Source of the DNA: Paraphysomonas bandaiensis
Lineage: Eukaryota > Chrysophyceae
Assembly: GCA_965644295.1 (NCBI GenBank)
Contig: CBFFRP010000201.1
Location: forward strand, 1 to 64,000
Reading direction: 5' to 3'
Length of the DNA: 64,000 bases
Position numbers and translations under genes: made by a program. The notes beneath the pieces were generated by a model that had not been told where the DNA came from, did not search any database, and saw nothing but the letters and a program-made list of their open reading frames with translations. Positions 30,301-43,100 of the stretch are shown here, in pieces. Numbering within the stretch: position 1 is the first letter of the stretch; every line of letters starts with the position of its first letter.

Positions 30301-31059
30301 GATATTCTCGATACAGATGGGTCCGGATTAATCACAGTGGATGAATTAAGTGCAGTGTACGACGTGTCATGGAATCCTGCTGTACAGGCAGGAAAAATGA
30401 CGGAGGCGGAAGCCATGAAAGAGTTCATGCGTCAATGGGACAGACTTGATGGCGATGGTATGGTGTCTATAGAAGAATTTGAAGACTACTACAAGGGGGT
30501 GAGCTCATCGATTGATGGTGACGATTATTTTGAATTGATGATACGGAATGCGTGGAGAATCCCCGGAGGCGAAGGAATGGCCGCCAACACGGCTAACAAG
30601 CGAGTCCTTGTCACGAACAAAGATGGTTCACAGTCTATTGCTACAGTCCATAATGAGCTGGGCATGAAACCTGGGGACAGGGATGCCGTTCGGTCACGTT
30701 TGGCTCAGCAGGGCATAGACGCGGCAAATGTGGAGCTTCATGGTGGTATCGATACAACAGAGAAACCCAAGAAGGTAGAGTTATTGCTGTGTTTGTACAT
30801 CTGTGTTATTGATTCTTCTTAATAGACACGCCAGGATTCTTCTAATCAGCAGAACATTGCTCCTAAACACGTACGCCATCGTGCTGCTGAGAAGCTTGGA
30901 GCCGCCTTCCGTGGCCATAAAGGGAGGAAAGAAGTTAGTAAAGTGCGTAGTAATGTTGAAGCTGCGATGCGACGTGAACAGGATCGTGAAGAGGAAATAC
31001 GTAAAGAAAAGGCGAGGCATATTTATCGGCCTAAGGGCAAGTCATACATTGGGTTTTAG
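27350..31059 (+). CDS. CCDC81-type HU-domain protein fused to two calcyphosin-like EF-hand modules
   Basis: Seven exons (27350-27421, 27474-29330, 29386-29693, 29742-29975, 30030-30086, 30135-30774, 30826-31059) join in frame to 1133 residues. The first about 130 residues (EEVLKLWHTLGLVVREQLIQ, ...KLGYFGFDV) resemble the eukaryotic HU domain of CCDC81, a centriole/cilium protein. A basic, Ser/Arg-rich linker follows. Module 1 has four EF-hand loops near 417, 453, 489 and 533 (DDNGDKRLTKDE, DRDRNGFIDIDE, DTDGSGLITVDE, LDGDGMVSIEE) and EDYYKGVSSSI as in calcyphosins. Module 2 (about 820-1050) repeats this after a helical linker. The C-terminal exon is basic and ends KGKSYIGF. Calcium binding is likely since loop acids are intact. 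A ciliary role is inferred. It could be two genes, but exon phases join well and the linker between modules is open. Confidence 0.82.
28788..29368 (+). repeat. Internal duplication, copy 1
   Basis: From GATGAATTCC in the second EF-hand, through the exon end, into the intron (GTAGAGTTATTGCTG), this is nearly identical to 30232-30811 (about five exon substitutions seen by eye). Just upstream of GATGAATTCC the two modules are alike only as protein. Confidence 0.88.
30232..30811 (+). repeat. Internal duplication, copy 2
   Basis: Second copy, 1444 bp downstream of copy 1. Differences include GGCGATGGT for GGTGACGGT and GATGGTGAC for GATGATGAC; one T fewer in the intron part. Similarity ends soon after the donor region of the following intron. 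Confidence 0.88.
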
Positions 31060-32619
31060 ATCAGTTTCTAGAAAGATAATGACCTACATTCGAATTTCTA
31101 TGACTTTGATGTAGATAGTATATGTTTGGGCATACAACCACTGAAATATGACTGAATTGAAATTACCGTCACTGATAAAACTGACATGACCATTGGTTAA
31201 TTAAGAAAACTATTTAATTTCTTGCTAGGATATACATACAACATCTATTGAGTTTAAAAGCTCTATTTCTGAGGTATTGGGATTATGACAACTCCTTAGA
31301 AACACAGTGTTGCAACCTGTAGTTCATGACTTAATGACAATATAATAAGAATGATGTTAGGTAACTGGTATTTGATATTTGAATACCTTGACTATTTGAG
31401 GTTGTGATTATCTAAGATCTAAGCGATGTATGGATTGATAGTAGAGAGTAAAAAATATAACTTCACTGAATGATAAGAGATATTGATCATAACCTGCATA
31501 AATTGATTATATTGAGTGGTGAGTGGTTACTTCACGTAAAATTACTGATTCATTATTTTGCTAGTACTTGGAGTGTAAGTGAAACATACGTCAAATGCGT
31601 AGGTGACTGTATAATAGGTACGATATAAAATACAATCAAAATTTACTTGGCGACTTGCCATTGCACGTGATTAATGCACCATATACCTTATAGCACATGA
31701 CACTGTTGTAATTAGATTATGTTAGATTTGTACACATCACACTCTGCAGTTAGCCTTGCTCAATACATTTTGAAAGTCTTATTATGAGCAATAGGCGTTA
31801 AGAATCAGCACCACTTAGTTACTAGTAGATGAAAACTAGTCAAGCATGATAGAGACGTCTACCTGTAACTAACTAGTACAAACTCTATTATCCTACTATT
31901 TGTGCGAAAGCTGCTTGTGCGTCATCGCAAGCATCAAAGGGCAACCACCTCTGCTATATCACTTAAAGTAAGCAGAAATTTTATATAACTTCAGAATTTT
32001 TAAGTCCTTTAGGAGAACATCCCGGATGCTTGACTGCATCAGCTGCCCTATACCCCGGATATCCTTCAAGTGGGCCCTGTGCCCTGTCCCGAATGTCTTC
32101 GATGTGGGCTCATTTCCTGATGCCAGTTTATCCGCAGGGCCCAAAGACGTCAACACAAATAATACTTATTAGTGTCCCTTGTACCACACAAGTATTTGGC
32201 TGTGAGTGGGCAGAAAAATATCTGAATATGTTTTCGGCTCACGTTAGTTTCCCAGAGAGTTATCCGCCAGAACACCACGAAAAGGTGCGAGTCCAACTTT
32301 GTTGAGGGTATGTTTTGCACATAACGAACTTTTTATCACATGATTACCAGTCACTCCTACATCTTTTAGTCCCACATCAGTAAATATTGTAATTACATAG
32401 TATAATTCTACTCAATATTCACCCGTTTCCCCAATTGCACACAGAAAAGCAATAAATTGATATGCAGCATATACATAAAATAACATTTTAATTACATAGT
32501 ATCACTTTCTTTCATGATTAAACTACAGATACAATTTTAATACAGATAAAACAGTGGGAAAAAGCGAGTATATACGTGAATGGAAATTGTCGAAGAGAGA
32601 AGCCCCGTTGGGGTGAAAC
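31060..32619. other. Tail-to-tail spacer containing repeat-family copy A
   Basis: This lies between the HU/EF-hand gene (+) and the GTPBP gene (-). The first 700 bases are AT-rich without signal. Copy A of a dispersed repeat occupies about 31776-32307 (see separate entry). The remaining 300 bases are AT-rich. Confidence 0.6.
31776..32307 (+). mobile_element. Degenerate dispersed repeat, copy A (parts R2 then R1)
   Basis: Part R2 (about 31776-32132; TTGAAAGTCTTATTATGAGC ... GCAGGGCCC) matches the reverse complement of about 46502-46806. Part R1 (about 32171-32307; GTGTCCCTTGTACCACACA ... GTTGAGGG) matches 46022-46177 in direct orientation. Identity by eye is about 75-85% with small indels. 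The arrangement R2-R1 here and R1-R2(inverted) at the other site suggests two broken halves of an element with long inverted ends. No intact coding frame remains. Confidence 0.65.
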
Positions 32620-34459
32620 CTACGTAGTTTTTGTATCACTGCGTCCAGAAACCTTGCGTGAACGATTTCTCATGCTTGAATTGGATAGTTTGGAATCCTT
32701 AGATGCAGTTGAAGAAGCGGGGTGTATCTTATCTACGTTCGATTGAGTAGAAGTATGAGATACCCTTCGCAGAACTTTGCCAACTCCTATTCATTAATTT
32801 ACCTCTACATATAATTATAATCAAGGTATTCTCGGGCGTACCTTTAGCTCTACCCTCTCTAAAGAGAAACGTATCTCCAGGTAAGATATACTCGTCAAAA
32901 TAAACAAATTTGAACCTCACAATAGCTCCTGCATCGGGGTATTTCATTTAGCGAAAGCAGATAAAAAATAGTGCACTCACTCTCTCCGGTTTTCAACCTC
33001 TTTTCTTCTCCTTCAATATCAATTATCTCAGCGGATTGCCTTAGTACACCACAATGAATGACTGGTTGGTAGCCACAGGTTATAGTTGTGGAGTGGTGAA
33101 GTATCATAACGCTGGCATAAAATTCTCTGATGACGATATCATTATATAGGATTGTAATAACGCACAAGATATACCTGACACCCCGAGGAGATATATCGCC
33201 AGTCTCTTTTACGACAACCATTCCTTTCTTGAACCAGCTTCTCCGAACTGTGAATTTTCTGCTGTTCACACATTTTATCGAAAGAGTCGCACTCTGGCCA
33301 ATCTTGACCTCAGTAAACGGCACTCGTCTACATTCAATACTTCGAACAACAACGGGGTAAAAATGACCCGATCTATCGGGTCCAACATGAAGTGTTTGAC
33401 CAACTGATATAGTCCCACGAAGCACTGTGCCTCCAACAATAACTCCTACTCCTCTGACTTCATAAACGCCATCTATGGGGAAAAGTACCTCAGGCATGTC
33501 ACCATATACAACATCAGGATCACTGTCCACTCCACTGTATCGAATATGTGATCGTCGAATACGAGATATAAAGGATCGGAGGAGGTCCACTCCTTGTCCA
33601 GTAACACTCGATATTGCAAATACTGGAGTAATCCTGTTGGAGGAAACTGACTCCGCGGCGATTGTAACGGCCTCCATATCTTTAACGGGATATGGCATCT
33701 TACCGTAGGAACGAAGAATTTTTGCTAAAGTCCTCCTGGTGTGCTGGAGTACATCTCGGGGACATATATCAACTTTGGTGACAGCAACAAACATAGGTAG
33801 GTTCAGAGCACTTGCAATTGATATGTGCTCTCTGGTCATCACTTGTACTCCCATGTTGCTTCCAACAATTAGTAATGCAAAGTCCGGCATTAGCCCTGTC
33901 AGTCCAAATAGGGTAGTTTTTAAATATTTTTCATGGCCGCATAAATCAATTAGTGTTAGAGTATAATCACTTCTGTCCATGATTTCCACCCAACGCTGAA
34001 CATGACTGCGAGCAGATGGCACAACTTGCACCTCATCTTTGAATCCCAGTATTTCAACAGTAACAGCTGATGTACGTCCGTTATCTTGTTCATGACGATG
34101 TTTTAAAACAGCTGAACGAGCTGACCCACGCCCATCATCAAGAGACGCGTTAGTTAACACACCCACCAGAGTGCTCTTCCCTGAATCAACGTTTCCGATC
34201 TAAATGAACAGATCATTCACCACTTTAACAAACTGTTGTCAATACAAACCATTGCAATACGTGTGTCATTCGCTTCAAAGTCTTCGAGTGTTCTGTGTTC
34301 GATTAGAGCGGCATAGTCTCTCAGTGTATCGACAGGCTCACTGCTAGATTTCTCACACGTCTCTTGCATATGATGCATATGAGCCAATCAGATGCATGAG
34401 AGAGATATGTGTGTACCTTCATTGGATGCTTGGAATACATGCAGGACTTCGTCTTCCAT
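32620..34459 (-). CDS. GTPBP1: GTPBP1/GTPBP2-family translational GTPase
   Basis: An EF1A-related GTPase family linked to ribosome rescue and mRNA turnover in the cytoplasm. Exons (descending) 34459-34417, 34362-34250, 34199-33175, 33126-32981, 32928-32842 and 32786-32620 sum to 527 codons in phase. The P-loop GNVDSGKS (about residues 54-61) is split from the rest by intron 2; later motifs are [12 protein letters not shown] (G3), TKVDICP (G4) and the [13 protein letters not shown] switch region typical of GTPBP1/2. C-terminal barrel blocks follow: [31 protein letters not shown], and FREGRAKG, then GVGKVLRR. The Ser/Lys-rich tail is lineage-specific. The N-terminal region is far shorter than in animal GTPBP1. 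I cannot separate GTPBP1 from GTPBP2. Confidence 0.92.
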
Positions 34460-35319
34460 TACCAGCTCAGTGCGTGTGTATGTGTGTGTGTGTGTGTGTG
34501 AGGGGTGTGAGATACACAGACAAGAGGGGTGAGAAGATCTTTAATAGAAACACAAATCGATGTCTATTCTAGTGGTGAAGAGATTGATTGAGATCTGAGT
34601 CTGTTGAACGATATGGCTACATATACATACATCACTGAGATCTGCCTGTCTGTGTATGTATGTATGTATGTGTATGTATATGCATGTATGTATGTATGTA
34701 TGTATGTATGTATGTATATGTATATGTATGTGTACTGCGGTACATATCCATAACGAGGTTTCTCATAAGGGAAGATCACAACCAAATAACTACAAGAAAA
34801 ATTCCTTGAGGATATGATTGGCTGGGCTATAATTCCATGGTTTATGTTAAAATCAAAGGTTTTATTTATTAAAAAGCAGGGTTTATATTAAAGTTGTAAA
34901 TTATTATACAATGGCGGTATACGGTAGACTACAGAAGAAGAAGACAATAATTTTCTTGTGTGTTTATGGTATGTATGTATGTTCTATAGATCGTTCCATA
35001 CATACATATACAGTACATACACCATACAGCAGCAGCCGTATATATACATACTACTGTACATATATACCGCCATCATACGTCCAGTACATACGTGCATATA
35101 CATATACATATACATAGACATACGTGTGCTGTATATGCAGACCTAACCACAGCAGTGTACAGAGCCGAGCCCAGCAGTCTCATCACAGTGTTGTGACATC
35201 GAAGAAGAGAAGAGAACACTATCATCAACCCTGTCGACAACCACCGTCACTCCCTATCTATCTAACACCATCATCTCCTCCTCCTCCTCCTCATCATCAT
35301 CATCAGCAGCAGCAGCAGC
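34460..35319. other. Divergent promoter region with (GTAT)n microsatellite
   Basis: This lies between GTPBP (-) and UFD1 (+). A (TG)n run is at 34478-34500, (GTAT)n at about 34655-34735, then TGTACTGCGGTACA at 34732-34745, AT-rich DNA, and ACATAC-rich sequence with CATACAGCAGCAG and AGTACATAC words to 35110. A (CTC)n/(CAT)n/(CAG)n leader runs to the UFD1 ATG. Confidence 0.65.
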
Positions 35320-36489
35320 ATGGAGTTCGATCGAAGCATCTCCAAACTCGAGAAAGAACAAGAAAAACGACGTCAATTAGCTAAAAAAAAGCTTGAGAGG
35401 GAGCAGAGAGCTCAAGCTCAGCACCATAAGATGGAGCACACCTTACAGTTACTAGCTAAACAACGTGCAGAGGAACATGAAGCACTTGAAAGAGACCGTC
35501 AGATACAGCAAGAGATACAGCAGAGATTGACATGCGGTGTGGATATTGTATTACAGTTACATGTAAAGGAATATGATCATGCAGAGGATGATAAAGTTGC
35601 ATTACCAGCGAGTGTATTGGAGTCATTAACTACCAAGAATGCGTTTGCAAATGGCCCCGTGATGTTTCAGATAGTGAATCCTGTGAATTCACGTATAAGT
35701 CATTGCGGTGTCAGAGAGTTCACAGCTGATGAGGGGACTGTGAAGATCCCTAAAAAGGTTTGTGATTGTTTGCAACTGACGGATACTGAGTCATCTTCTG
35801 TACAATTGAAGTATATTGTACTTCCGCCAATCAGTTCCGTTACATTTCAGCCGAAACTGAATGCTTTTACTAATGTTGGTCCCGTGAAACAAGTTCTTGA
35901 AGAGAATTTGGTACATCATACGACATTGACGAAGGGTGATGTGATAACAATATGGTATCGTGGAAAATCATATGAGCTCACTGTCACAAACATAGTACCC
36001 GATGATCCGCTGTATTCTCACGGAACCACTTTGATTAACACAGATGTTGTTGTTGACATAGACTTATCAGAAGAGTACACACGTGTTTCTGGAACTAATA
36101 GGACGGGGCAAGAAGATCCAAGCAAGCTTGAGAATAGCACAATTGTCAATCATCCCTCTACGTCCTCTCCGAATACTAGTGAAACTGTATCCAAGAAACC
36201 AACACTCACACTTCCAGATGAACCCACTGCTGATGCGGATGGTATAATAGCTTGCAAATTAAAGTTGCCCGATGGTACGACTTTGACTCGAAGGTTTCTG
36301 TTAGCTGATAGTATGAGTTGTTTATTCACGTTCCTCCACGCATCCAGAGAAGATTTTGGTGTGGATAAGACACTCCAGGTATCTACCCGATTTCCACCAC
36401 GAAAATTCCTTGAAACCAACGAACACCAGTCGTTTCTAGATGCTGGAATCAATTCCTCTCACGAAGTTTTTTTCGTTGAGCATGTGTAG
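35320..36489 (+). CDS. UFD1: UFD1-fold protein with C-terminal UBX domain (p97/CDC48 cofactor)
   Basis: A single exon of 389 residues. Residues 1-70 are a charged coiled coil (KLEKEQEKRRQLAKKKLERE). About 75-245 match the UFD1 N-terminal double-psi-barrel region: DDKVALPASVLESL, SHCGVREFTADEGTV, VTFQPKLNAF, VLEENLVHHTTLTKGDVITI and ending VVVDIDL. About 305-389 resemble UBX: IIACKLKLPDGTTLTRRFLL then STRFPPRKF with a Phe-Pro-type turn that binds p97. Classical UFD1 binds p97 through SHP motifs and has no UBX, so this is a cofactor of mixed architecture. Role inferred: delivery of ubiquitylated substrates to CDC48/p97. The start is the first ATG after a CAG-rich leader. Confidence 0.85.
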   Translation: MEFDRSISKLEKEQEKRRQLAKKKLEREQRAQAQHHKMEHTLQLLAKQRAEEHEALERDRQIQQEIQQRLTCGVDIVLQLHVKEYDHAEDDKVALPASVLESLTTKNAFANGPVMFQIVNPVNSRISHCGVREFTADEGTVKIPKKVCDCLQLTDTESSSVQLKYIVLPPISSVTFQPKLNAFTNVGPVKQVLEENLVHHTTLTKGDVITIWYRGKSYELTVTNIVPDDPLYSHGTTLINTDVVVDIDLSEEYTRVSGTNRTGQEDPSKLENSTIVNHPSTSSPNTSETVSKKPTLTLPDEPTADADGIIACKLKLPDGTTLTRRFLLADSMSCLFTFLHASREDFGVDKTLQVSTRFPPRKFLETNEHQSFLDAGINSSHEVFFVEHV

Positions 36490-37112
36490 TACTACTTGTA
36501 GGATAGTCGAAAACTTGAATTAAAATGGTTATACTTACATTGAAGAATTCATAATAGTTAACACAGTAATTTAATTTTTATATACGGTAGCAACTGTGGT
36601 AAATGAGAAGGATCCAAATTGACAATGAATTGCAACGCAGCCCTTCAAGTAGATAAATTAGTGCAAGTGGAATTGTTTGTATCGTAACACTCGTTCATTG
36701 ATGATCAGTACTTATCCAGAGGTAGTGTTCGGAATACAGTTGGTTTCACTAAACCGTCATTAAATAAATACACCCTACTACATTGCACTACAATATTTAC
36801 TAATGTATATGAGTTTCCATCTATTTTCTTAATATTAATTAGGGAATACCATTTTTTCTTACAGCAAGCAAGCAACAAAATATAGGTATACAACATCATG
36901 AGGATAAGGTACAATTTACTCTAGGAATAAGGAGAATCGTCCCTTGTCTAAATATTCAAAACACGAGCATTTCGCCGTAGTAAAACAGAAAATGGATTTA
37001 GGTATATATTATTAGATACAGAATCTCTGTTCATCAAATCACACAAATCAAATTATTAACGGCAAAGCTCACTCATTCCCACGACGCAATGCCTCATTTA
37101 ACCGGGAGCAAG
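36490..37112. other. Tail-to-tail spacer
   Basis: This lies between UFD1 (+) and the EML gene (-). AT-rich, no gene or repeat recognised. Confidence 0.6.
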
Positions 37113-40100
37113 TTACTTGCGAATCACTTTGTACTGAATTATACCTCTAGAACTGGCATCTAGAACAATAAGGTATTTTCCGTCCGCAGAAAATCGTAGC
37201 GCGGGCGAAAAACTTGACACACCATCTACTTTTATACTCACACCCTGCAACAAAATACGGTCAGAACAAATACTTCCAGATACAAATCTTACCCCAATAT
37301 TTTGACACGGATAATTAAAAATTCGAACTTCTCCATTGTCGTACGCTGCTGCAACTAATCCTCGCTTACCATTCGTCGTGGAAAGATACACATCCATCGC
37401 ACTTATATCGATATTTTCGGTCGGAGATTTCCATACACCTATCAATAGATTAGACGACAATACAACATCATACTAAGATGGCTAACCTTTGACCATCCAT
37501 CCGTAAGGAACATTTGTTGAGCTAAACGTCTCGTCCCTTACAGTGGTCGCCAATGGAATCGCTTGAACGTCACCATAGGGATATTCGTTCAGAGCATAAT
37601 GCAGCAAATCGAATGTTATTGTGCTCACTCGAATTATTGAGGAGTCTACATTAAAGTCAATATGGGTAGCAAAAGATTCTTTTAAGGGCATGTCTACAGT
37701 AGTCAGCAGCTTGTACTGCTGCAACCCTTCACTCTGACAATCGTGGATGTAGAGCTTGCCATCTCTGCTTGCAACCACTAAAATTGCACCAGATGGAGAA
37801 TATTTGATATCAGATATAGTAAATTTTGCTTTCCGGTCTTCAAATATTACATCCAAAGTGCCAGCAGCTAGTATCATGATCGCACCGTCTTTCGTATTCA
37901 TGGCAGGATCACCGCCAATTCCAACTGCTATGTGCTGCCCATTGGGAGACCACGATATTCCACGGCCAGCTACTTCCAACGAGGTTCGTCTGGTGCACTT
38001 GCGCTGAGATATACTCCATACTCTCACCGCCCCATCGTCACCTACAGTAGCATACTCATCGCTATTGCAAGGGTTGGTACACAAGCCATGTAACTGCCGA
38101 TGACTGTGACTCTCTAGCAGCAACATTGAGCTGTGAGTACTCAGAGTTATCTCATAAACTTCTCCACTTCTAAGACCTGAACCCAAATCAAATTAACATA
38201 CATAATATACTTTTGATAGGGACTTACCTACTGCAAGCTTTGTCGATACACTGTTGACAGCTAAAGAATGGCAGGATAGGCCATAAGGGGCAGGAGAAAA
38301 TGTTTGAACATTATAGGAATGTACGAGTTGTAGGGCAGTAGACCAAGTCTTGATGAGCCCATCTTTTCCGCCAGTGGCAAATTTCGCACCAGAAAAATCA
38401 TTCACTGCACAAATCGAAAACACAGGCGCATCATGAGCAGTTAAAGTAGATTTAACTTTCTGTTTTTCCCATATATACACATGCCCCGTAACAGTACCGG
38501 TCAACAACATTTTGGCATGCTCATCACCGGCATTTCCAGTCGGAAATTCAACTTCTACACCACATAATATTGCTTGCACTTTTCTTTTCCTTCCAAATGT
38601 ACCTCGGGCACGTTCAAGTGTCTTACCCACTGTCTTGAAAAAGTAGATACAACGATTTCCACCTGACACTATTGGATATTGTGAGTGTTCATCGGAATAT
38701 AACACCCACAGCATTTTCGAGCTCGACACATTGACAGAGGACTCAATCATAACATCAGATATCCACCTCTTACTACAAGAACGTAACACAACCACACTGT
38801 GCATAGTATCTTGTCCAAGAGTTGCAATTGCGTAACCAGAGGGCGAAAAACTCACACTTATTATTCCATTGCGATGGATATCACGAACAACAGACAGCTG
38901 TGTGGCAGTTCGTGCATCCCAAAAATGCAACTGTGGGTTAAAACCTAGTTCCCCCGTGGCAGCAATCTTACCGTCAACTCCAACATCAAGCGATATAATA
39001 GACTGCGAATGTCCTTGATAAATCCTTTGGGAGTGAACCTTGCGATCATAAACAATCCCTAAACGTGACGAAAAGAATACAGCGTTGCCATCATTATTAA
39101 ACTTTAACCCTTGACGACAGTCCCCACTTCTAATTCCATGCACATGCTCTGGCTCGACAACTATCGCGGGCTTGCTACTGTCGTCATCACGTACATGAGA
39201 GGGCGGAGCAACATTAGCCATCCAAGACTGCTGCTGAGCTCCTGATGCAGTTGTACAGTCTTCCCGTGCAACTTTAGTAAGAGAATCATTTCCACCATCT
39301 CGCTCCAATTCGCTGTCATCACAGCTCAGACCTCCCTCGTCTCCAGACTCTCGTGCAACGTCATAAGAGAGTTTCCATTGTAATATAGCGTAATCCATCG
39401 AACCAATAGATATTAGCGAGCTATCACCTGCAATCCATGCAATGTTCGATATAGGTCCGGAGTGTCCTCCATCACCAACAAATCCAGCAATATCTTGGCA
39501 TGGATTATGCGCTAGAAAGAGGCGCCCAGATGTATTTCCACATGCAAGTAATTGCCCTCCCCACGACCTCTGAACAGCGCAAGGTTCAGCACCACGAGGT
39601 TGAAATGTCCACAGACCTTTCACTGGCCAACCAACAGGTGAGCTCCAAGTGGCCCACTTTTGGTCTCGCAATGCGTTCGGTGATGGAATGTGCGTTCCAG
39701 ATGTAGTATCGCTGTAGCAAATTCGCTTTGTGATATCGATACTCATTAGAAATGAATTGTCCAAAGAAAAGTCAGCGCTCATAAGCGGGGCTCTGTGACA
39801 ATTGATTGTGCAGCGACGACTATAATGATCTCTAACATTGTACAAATAAACTTTACTATCCTCCGAACCAACAGCCAGTATTTTTGAGTCACCACTGAAT
39901 TTTATAAATCGAATGGCTTCATTCGAATCTTTACCTTCATGGACGAGTTTTAAATCATTCGCACTCAGAACGACGAAAGCGCCGTCCTTGGCGGTTGCTC
40001 TACCACGGGATCGCTTTCCACCGCAGCCAAACCCAACAGCTACTAACCTACCATCAGGTGAATATGATATCGATCGCGATGGGGCATCCATTCTGATACA

Positions 40101-43100
40101 TTTCATCTGAGTGTAAGATTTAGAATCCCACAGTCGAATAGTACAATCATCACTCGAGGTCACAAATTCCTCTTTAGTAGGGTGTGTTGTAAGTCCCCAA
40201 AGTTCTCGGCACCCGTGCGACTGCATTAACGGTTTCGCGCCAACCATTGAGCCATTATTTACGCGAACTTCGAATATTTCAGCGCCTCTAGTACCCACGA
40301 GTAAAAACTTTCCATCCTTACTGAAACAGACACTGCGTACTCTTGGACAAATGGAAGGGAACAGTACAGGAAGAATTGCTTCGACAGACATTTCCCGGAT
40401 ACAATCTAACGATGTATTCCATATTTTTATCAGTCCATCTTTGCCACCGCTCACCATCTGGTCACCAGAGAGGGACACATCTATAGCATGCACACCACCT
40501 GTGTGAGCTTTGATAGCATGATGTAAGGCGTTGTTTTCGAACATATAGAAATGGCCATCTACAGTGCCGACAGTTGGGTACCCTGCAAAATAAATACAGC
40601 ACATGAATGGTTGGGGACGTCCGCCATCTCCTATAGTTTGATTGCGACTTGACAACGACCACGTTGATATATTCCACAATTTGACCTGCTTAATGCCGCA
40701 TGTAAGAAGTTGACAGTCATCCTCTGAGAAACAAATGTCTATTATTCTGCGGGAGCTCCCGTACCCCCGGCATAGTAGCATGCTGCTTTTCCAGTGATAT
40801 ACGCTAACAGTGTGATCACTGTCCAGTCCCACGACTGCGAGAAGGTCTGAAGAATTTGAGAATGTCATACACACCACGGATTTCACTTGCTTGTCTGGAA
40901 GGATTCGCAACGTCGCACACGTTCTTGAGTCCCATATACAGACCTTCGGGGCATGTCCAAGTTCCCCAGTTGCTACGAATTTCCCATTTTTCGAACAACA
41001 AAATGCTGATATCGCCTGGGAATGGCCCTAATTAACAACACGAATGTTAAATTATTAACAACACCGCGCAAGAACTCTACCTGAAAAAACTTTTGAGTTT
41101 TGTTCACTCGATCCATTACAACTCCAACAGATGAACACACATACACTACTTGCTCCTTGTCGGTGTACCGAATATTATTCCTCATTTCTTGGCAGCGATA
41201 TCCATATACATATTCTAACTTCATAGTCACATCGGGGGCTGCGGTGTGTTGTGGGGCTGGATTATTCGGTTCAACAGAACATTCAAGCCATACACTCATC
41301 GCTTCTGTGGAAGTATTGCCAGCACGAGTTGAATCCCCTCCGGATACCGGGACAAATTCGTCCTCATTAGACGCGGACTCTGGGACGACATTGTTCAGTA
41401 GACCAGCTACCACCGCACAATCTTCAACCATAAAATCTTCACCTATATCTGACCCACCCCTCATTTCTAAACCATAATCTTCGCTTTCCTGGTACTCAAC
41501 TTGCGGGATTTCGTTAGCCTTGACAGCTGATCCACCTGCCTCATCTTCGTCAGGCTTGGGCTCTTCAACACGAGGGTAATGCACACTGCATTTCCATTGA
41601 ATCAAACATCTGTCGTATTTTCCACTCGAGTAAAAGTACTGCGAGTCATTAGAAAAACGTACTTCAGAAACAGCTCCAGCATGAGCGCACGTTCTGTGAT
41701 ACTCAGCATTACGTGGTATACATGGAAAAGGATGAAGGCAGACAAATCCCATACTAGTACCGGCAACTAAGTACTCGTAAGGACTCGATTCTTTAACAGG
41801 AGTAGTCATTACTTCGCCTGCAGCATCATCCGTGCTGAGTACACTAGGAGGAACACTGCAGGTTGTTACATATTCATTGATGAAGTTGTTGTCGTGGATG
41901 GAGGAACTTTGCCAGCTATAAATACAAGACGCAGTAGACCACCTCACATCACGCATTGCAGCAGCATTCGATTGAAGGCTCGCGTCATCTGAATTGAAAA
42001 ACAAGAAATCGCCATTCTTGCCATTAGTTCGAATCCACTCGCCATCAACGGAAAAATCCAACTGCAGAACAGGAGATGTATGCCGGATACAACGTCCAAC
42101 TAACTCATAATCGTCATGAACAGCATACAAAAATATGGCACCATCTTCTGCGGCCACGGCCAACGTTTCTCCCTCAGGAGAGAAAACAGAAAGTGTAATC
42201 GGCGTGTTTGAATCCTTCGCCTCATGGACAACTGACAGGTCTTCTTCATTTAGGATAACATAGGCACCATCCTTGGGATGGGCAACACCAGACTTGTCCC
42301 CACCAAGTCCAACTACAATGACATCTCCGAGAGGACTGTACGACACCGACCTATTGACACTGTGACATAGATAAATGAAGATATGAGATATGTTACCTTG
42401 CATTGCAATCAAAATTCGCAAGCTTTAACAAGCTTCGAGTTGTAGCGTCCCATATCCGAAGGCATTTGTCGTCACCAACACTTGCAAACTCAAGTCGGCT
42501 CGGGTGTACTGGAGACACTATCAGTTCATACAGAAATAGGGCGGGAGGTTAGGTACCTGCAACGCTACGTAAAACTCCAGTGCTATGGCCAGAAGCAATC
42601 GCGCCGCCGCGAAGATCAGATCCATCAACAGCAGAAACCTGTCCCATAAAATAAATCAACGTATCCTTAAGAGTGTGACATATACCTCATATATTTCAGC
42701 ACCAAGAGTTCCAAGCAGTATGCTAGACCCATCAACAGATAAACACACGCTCCGAATGGAAGGAAGAAGGCCGAAGTGCGACATATCAAAAGTTGCACCA
42801 GGCTCCAATTTGTGTGTCCACAAGCGGACGCGGTGGTCCTTGCCTCCAGATATCACTCCATGGAGACAAGAGTATATGACATTGACAGATCCCTGCATCA
42901 CACCCAGTTATTAGATTTCAATACAGGAAAAATACATACTTGGTGGCCTTTAATGTGACGAACACAATTTCTATCCGTCCAGAGCAACAGAAGACCAGAC
43001 ACGGTACCAGATACGAAGCTATCGTTGAGATCAAGCGGAGCAATGCATGTCACTGGTTGCAATTTAGTGTGCTTTGAAAAGTTGGCTCTCCTCTTGACAT

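Noticed and set aside
34564-35146. Short Tyr/Thr/His-rich frames in the GTPBP/UFD1 spacer
   Set aside because: They translate the (GTAT)n and (ACAT)n microsatellites and have no protein-like composition.
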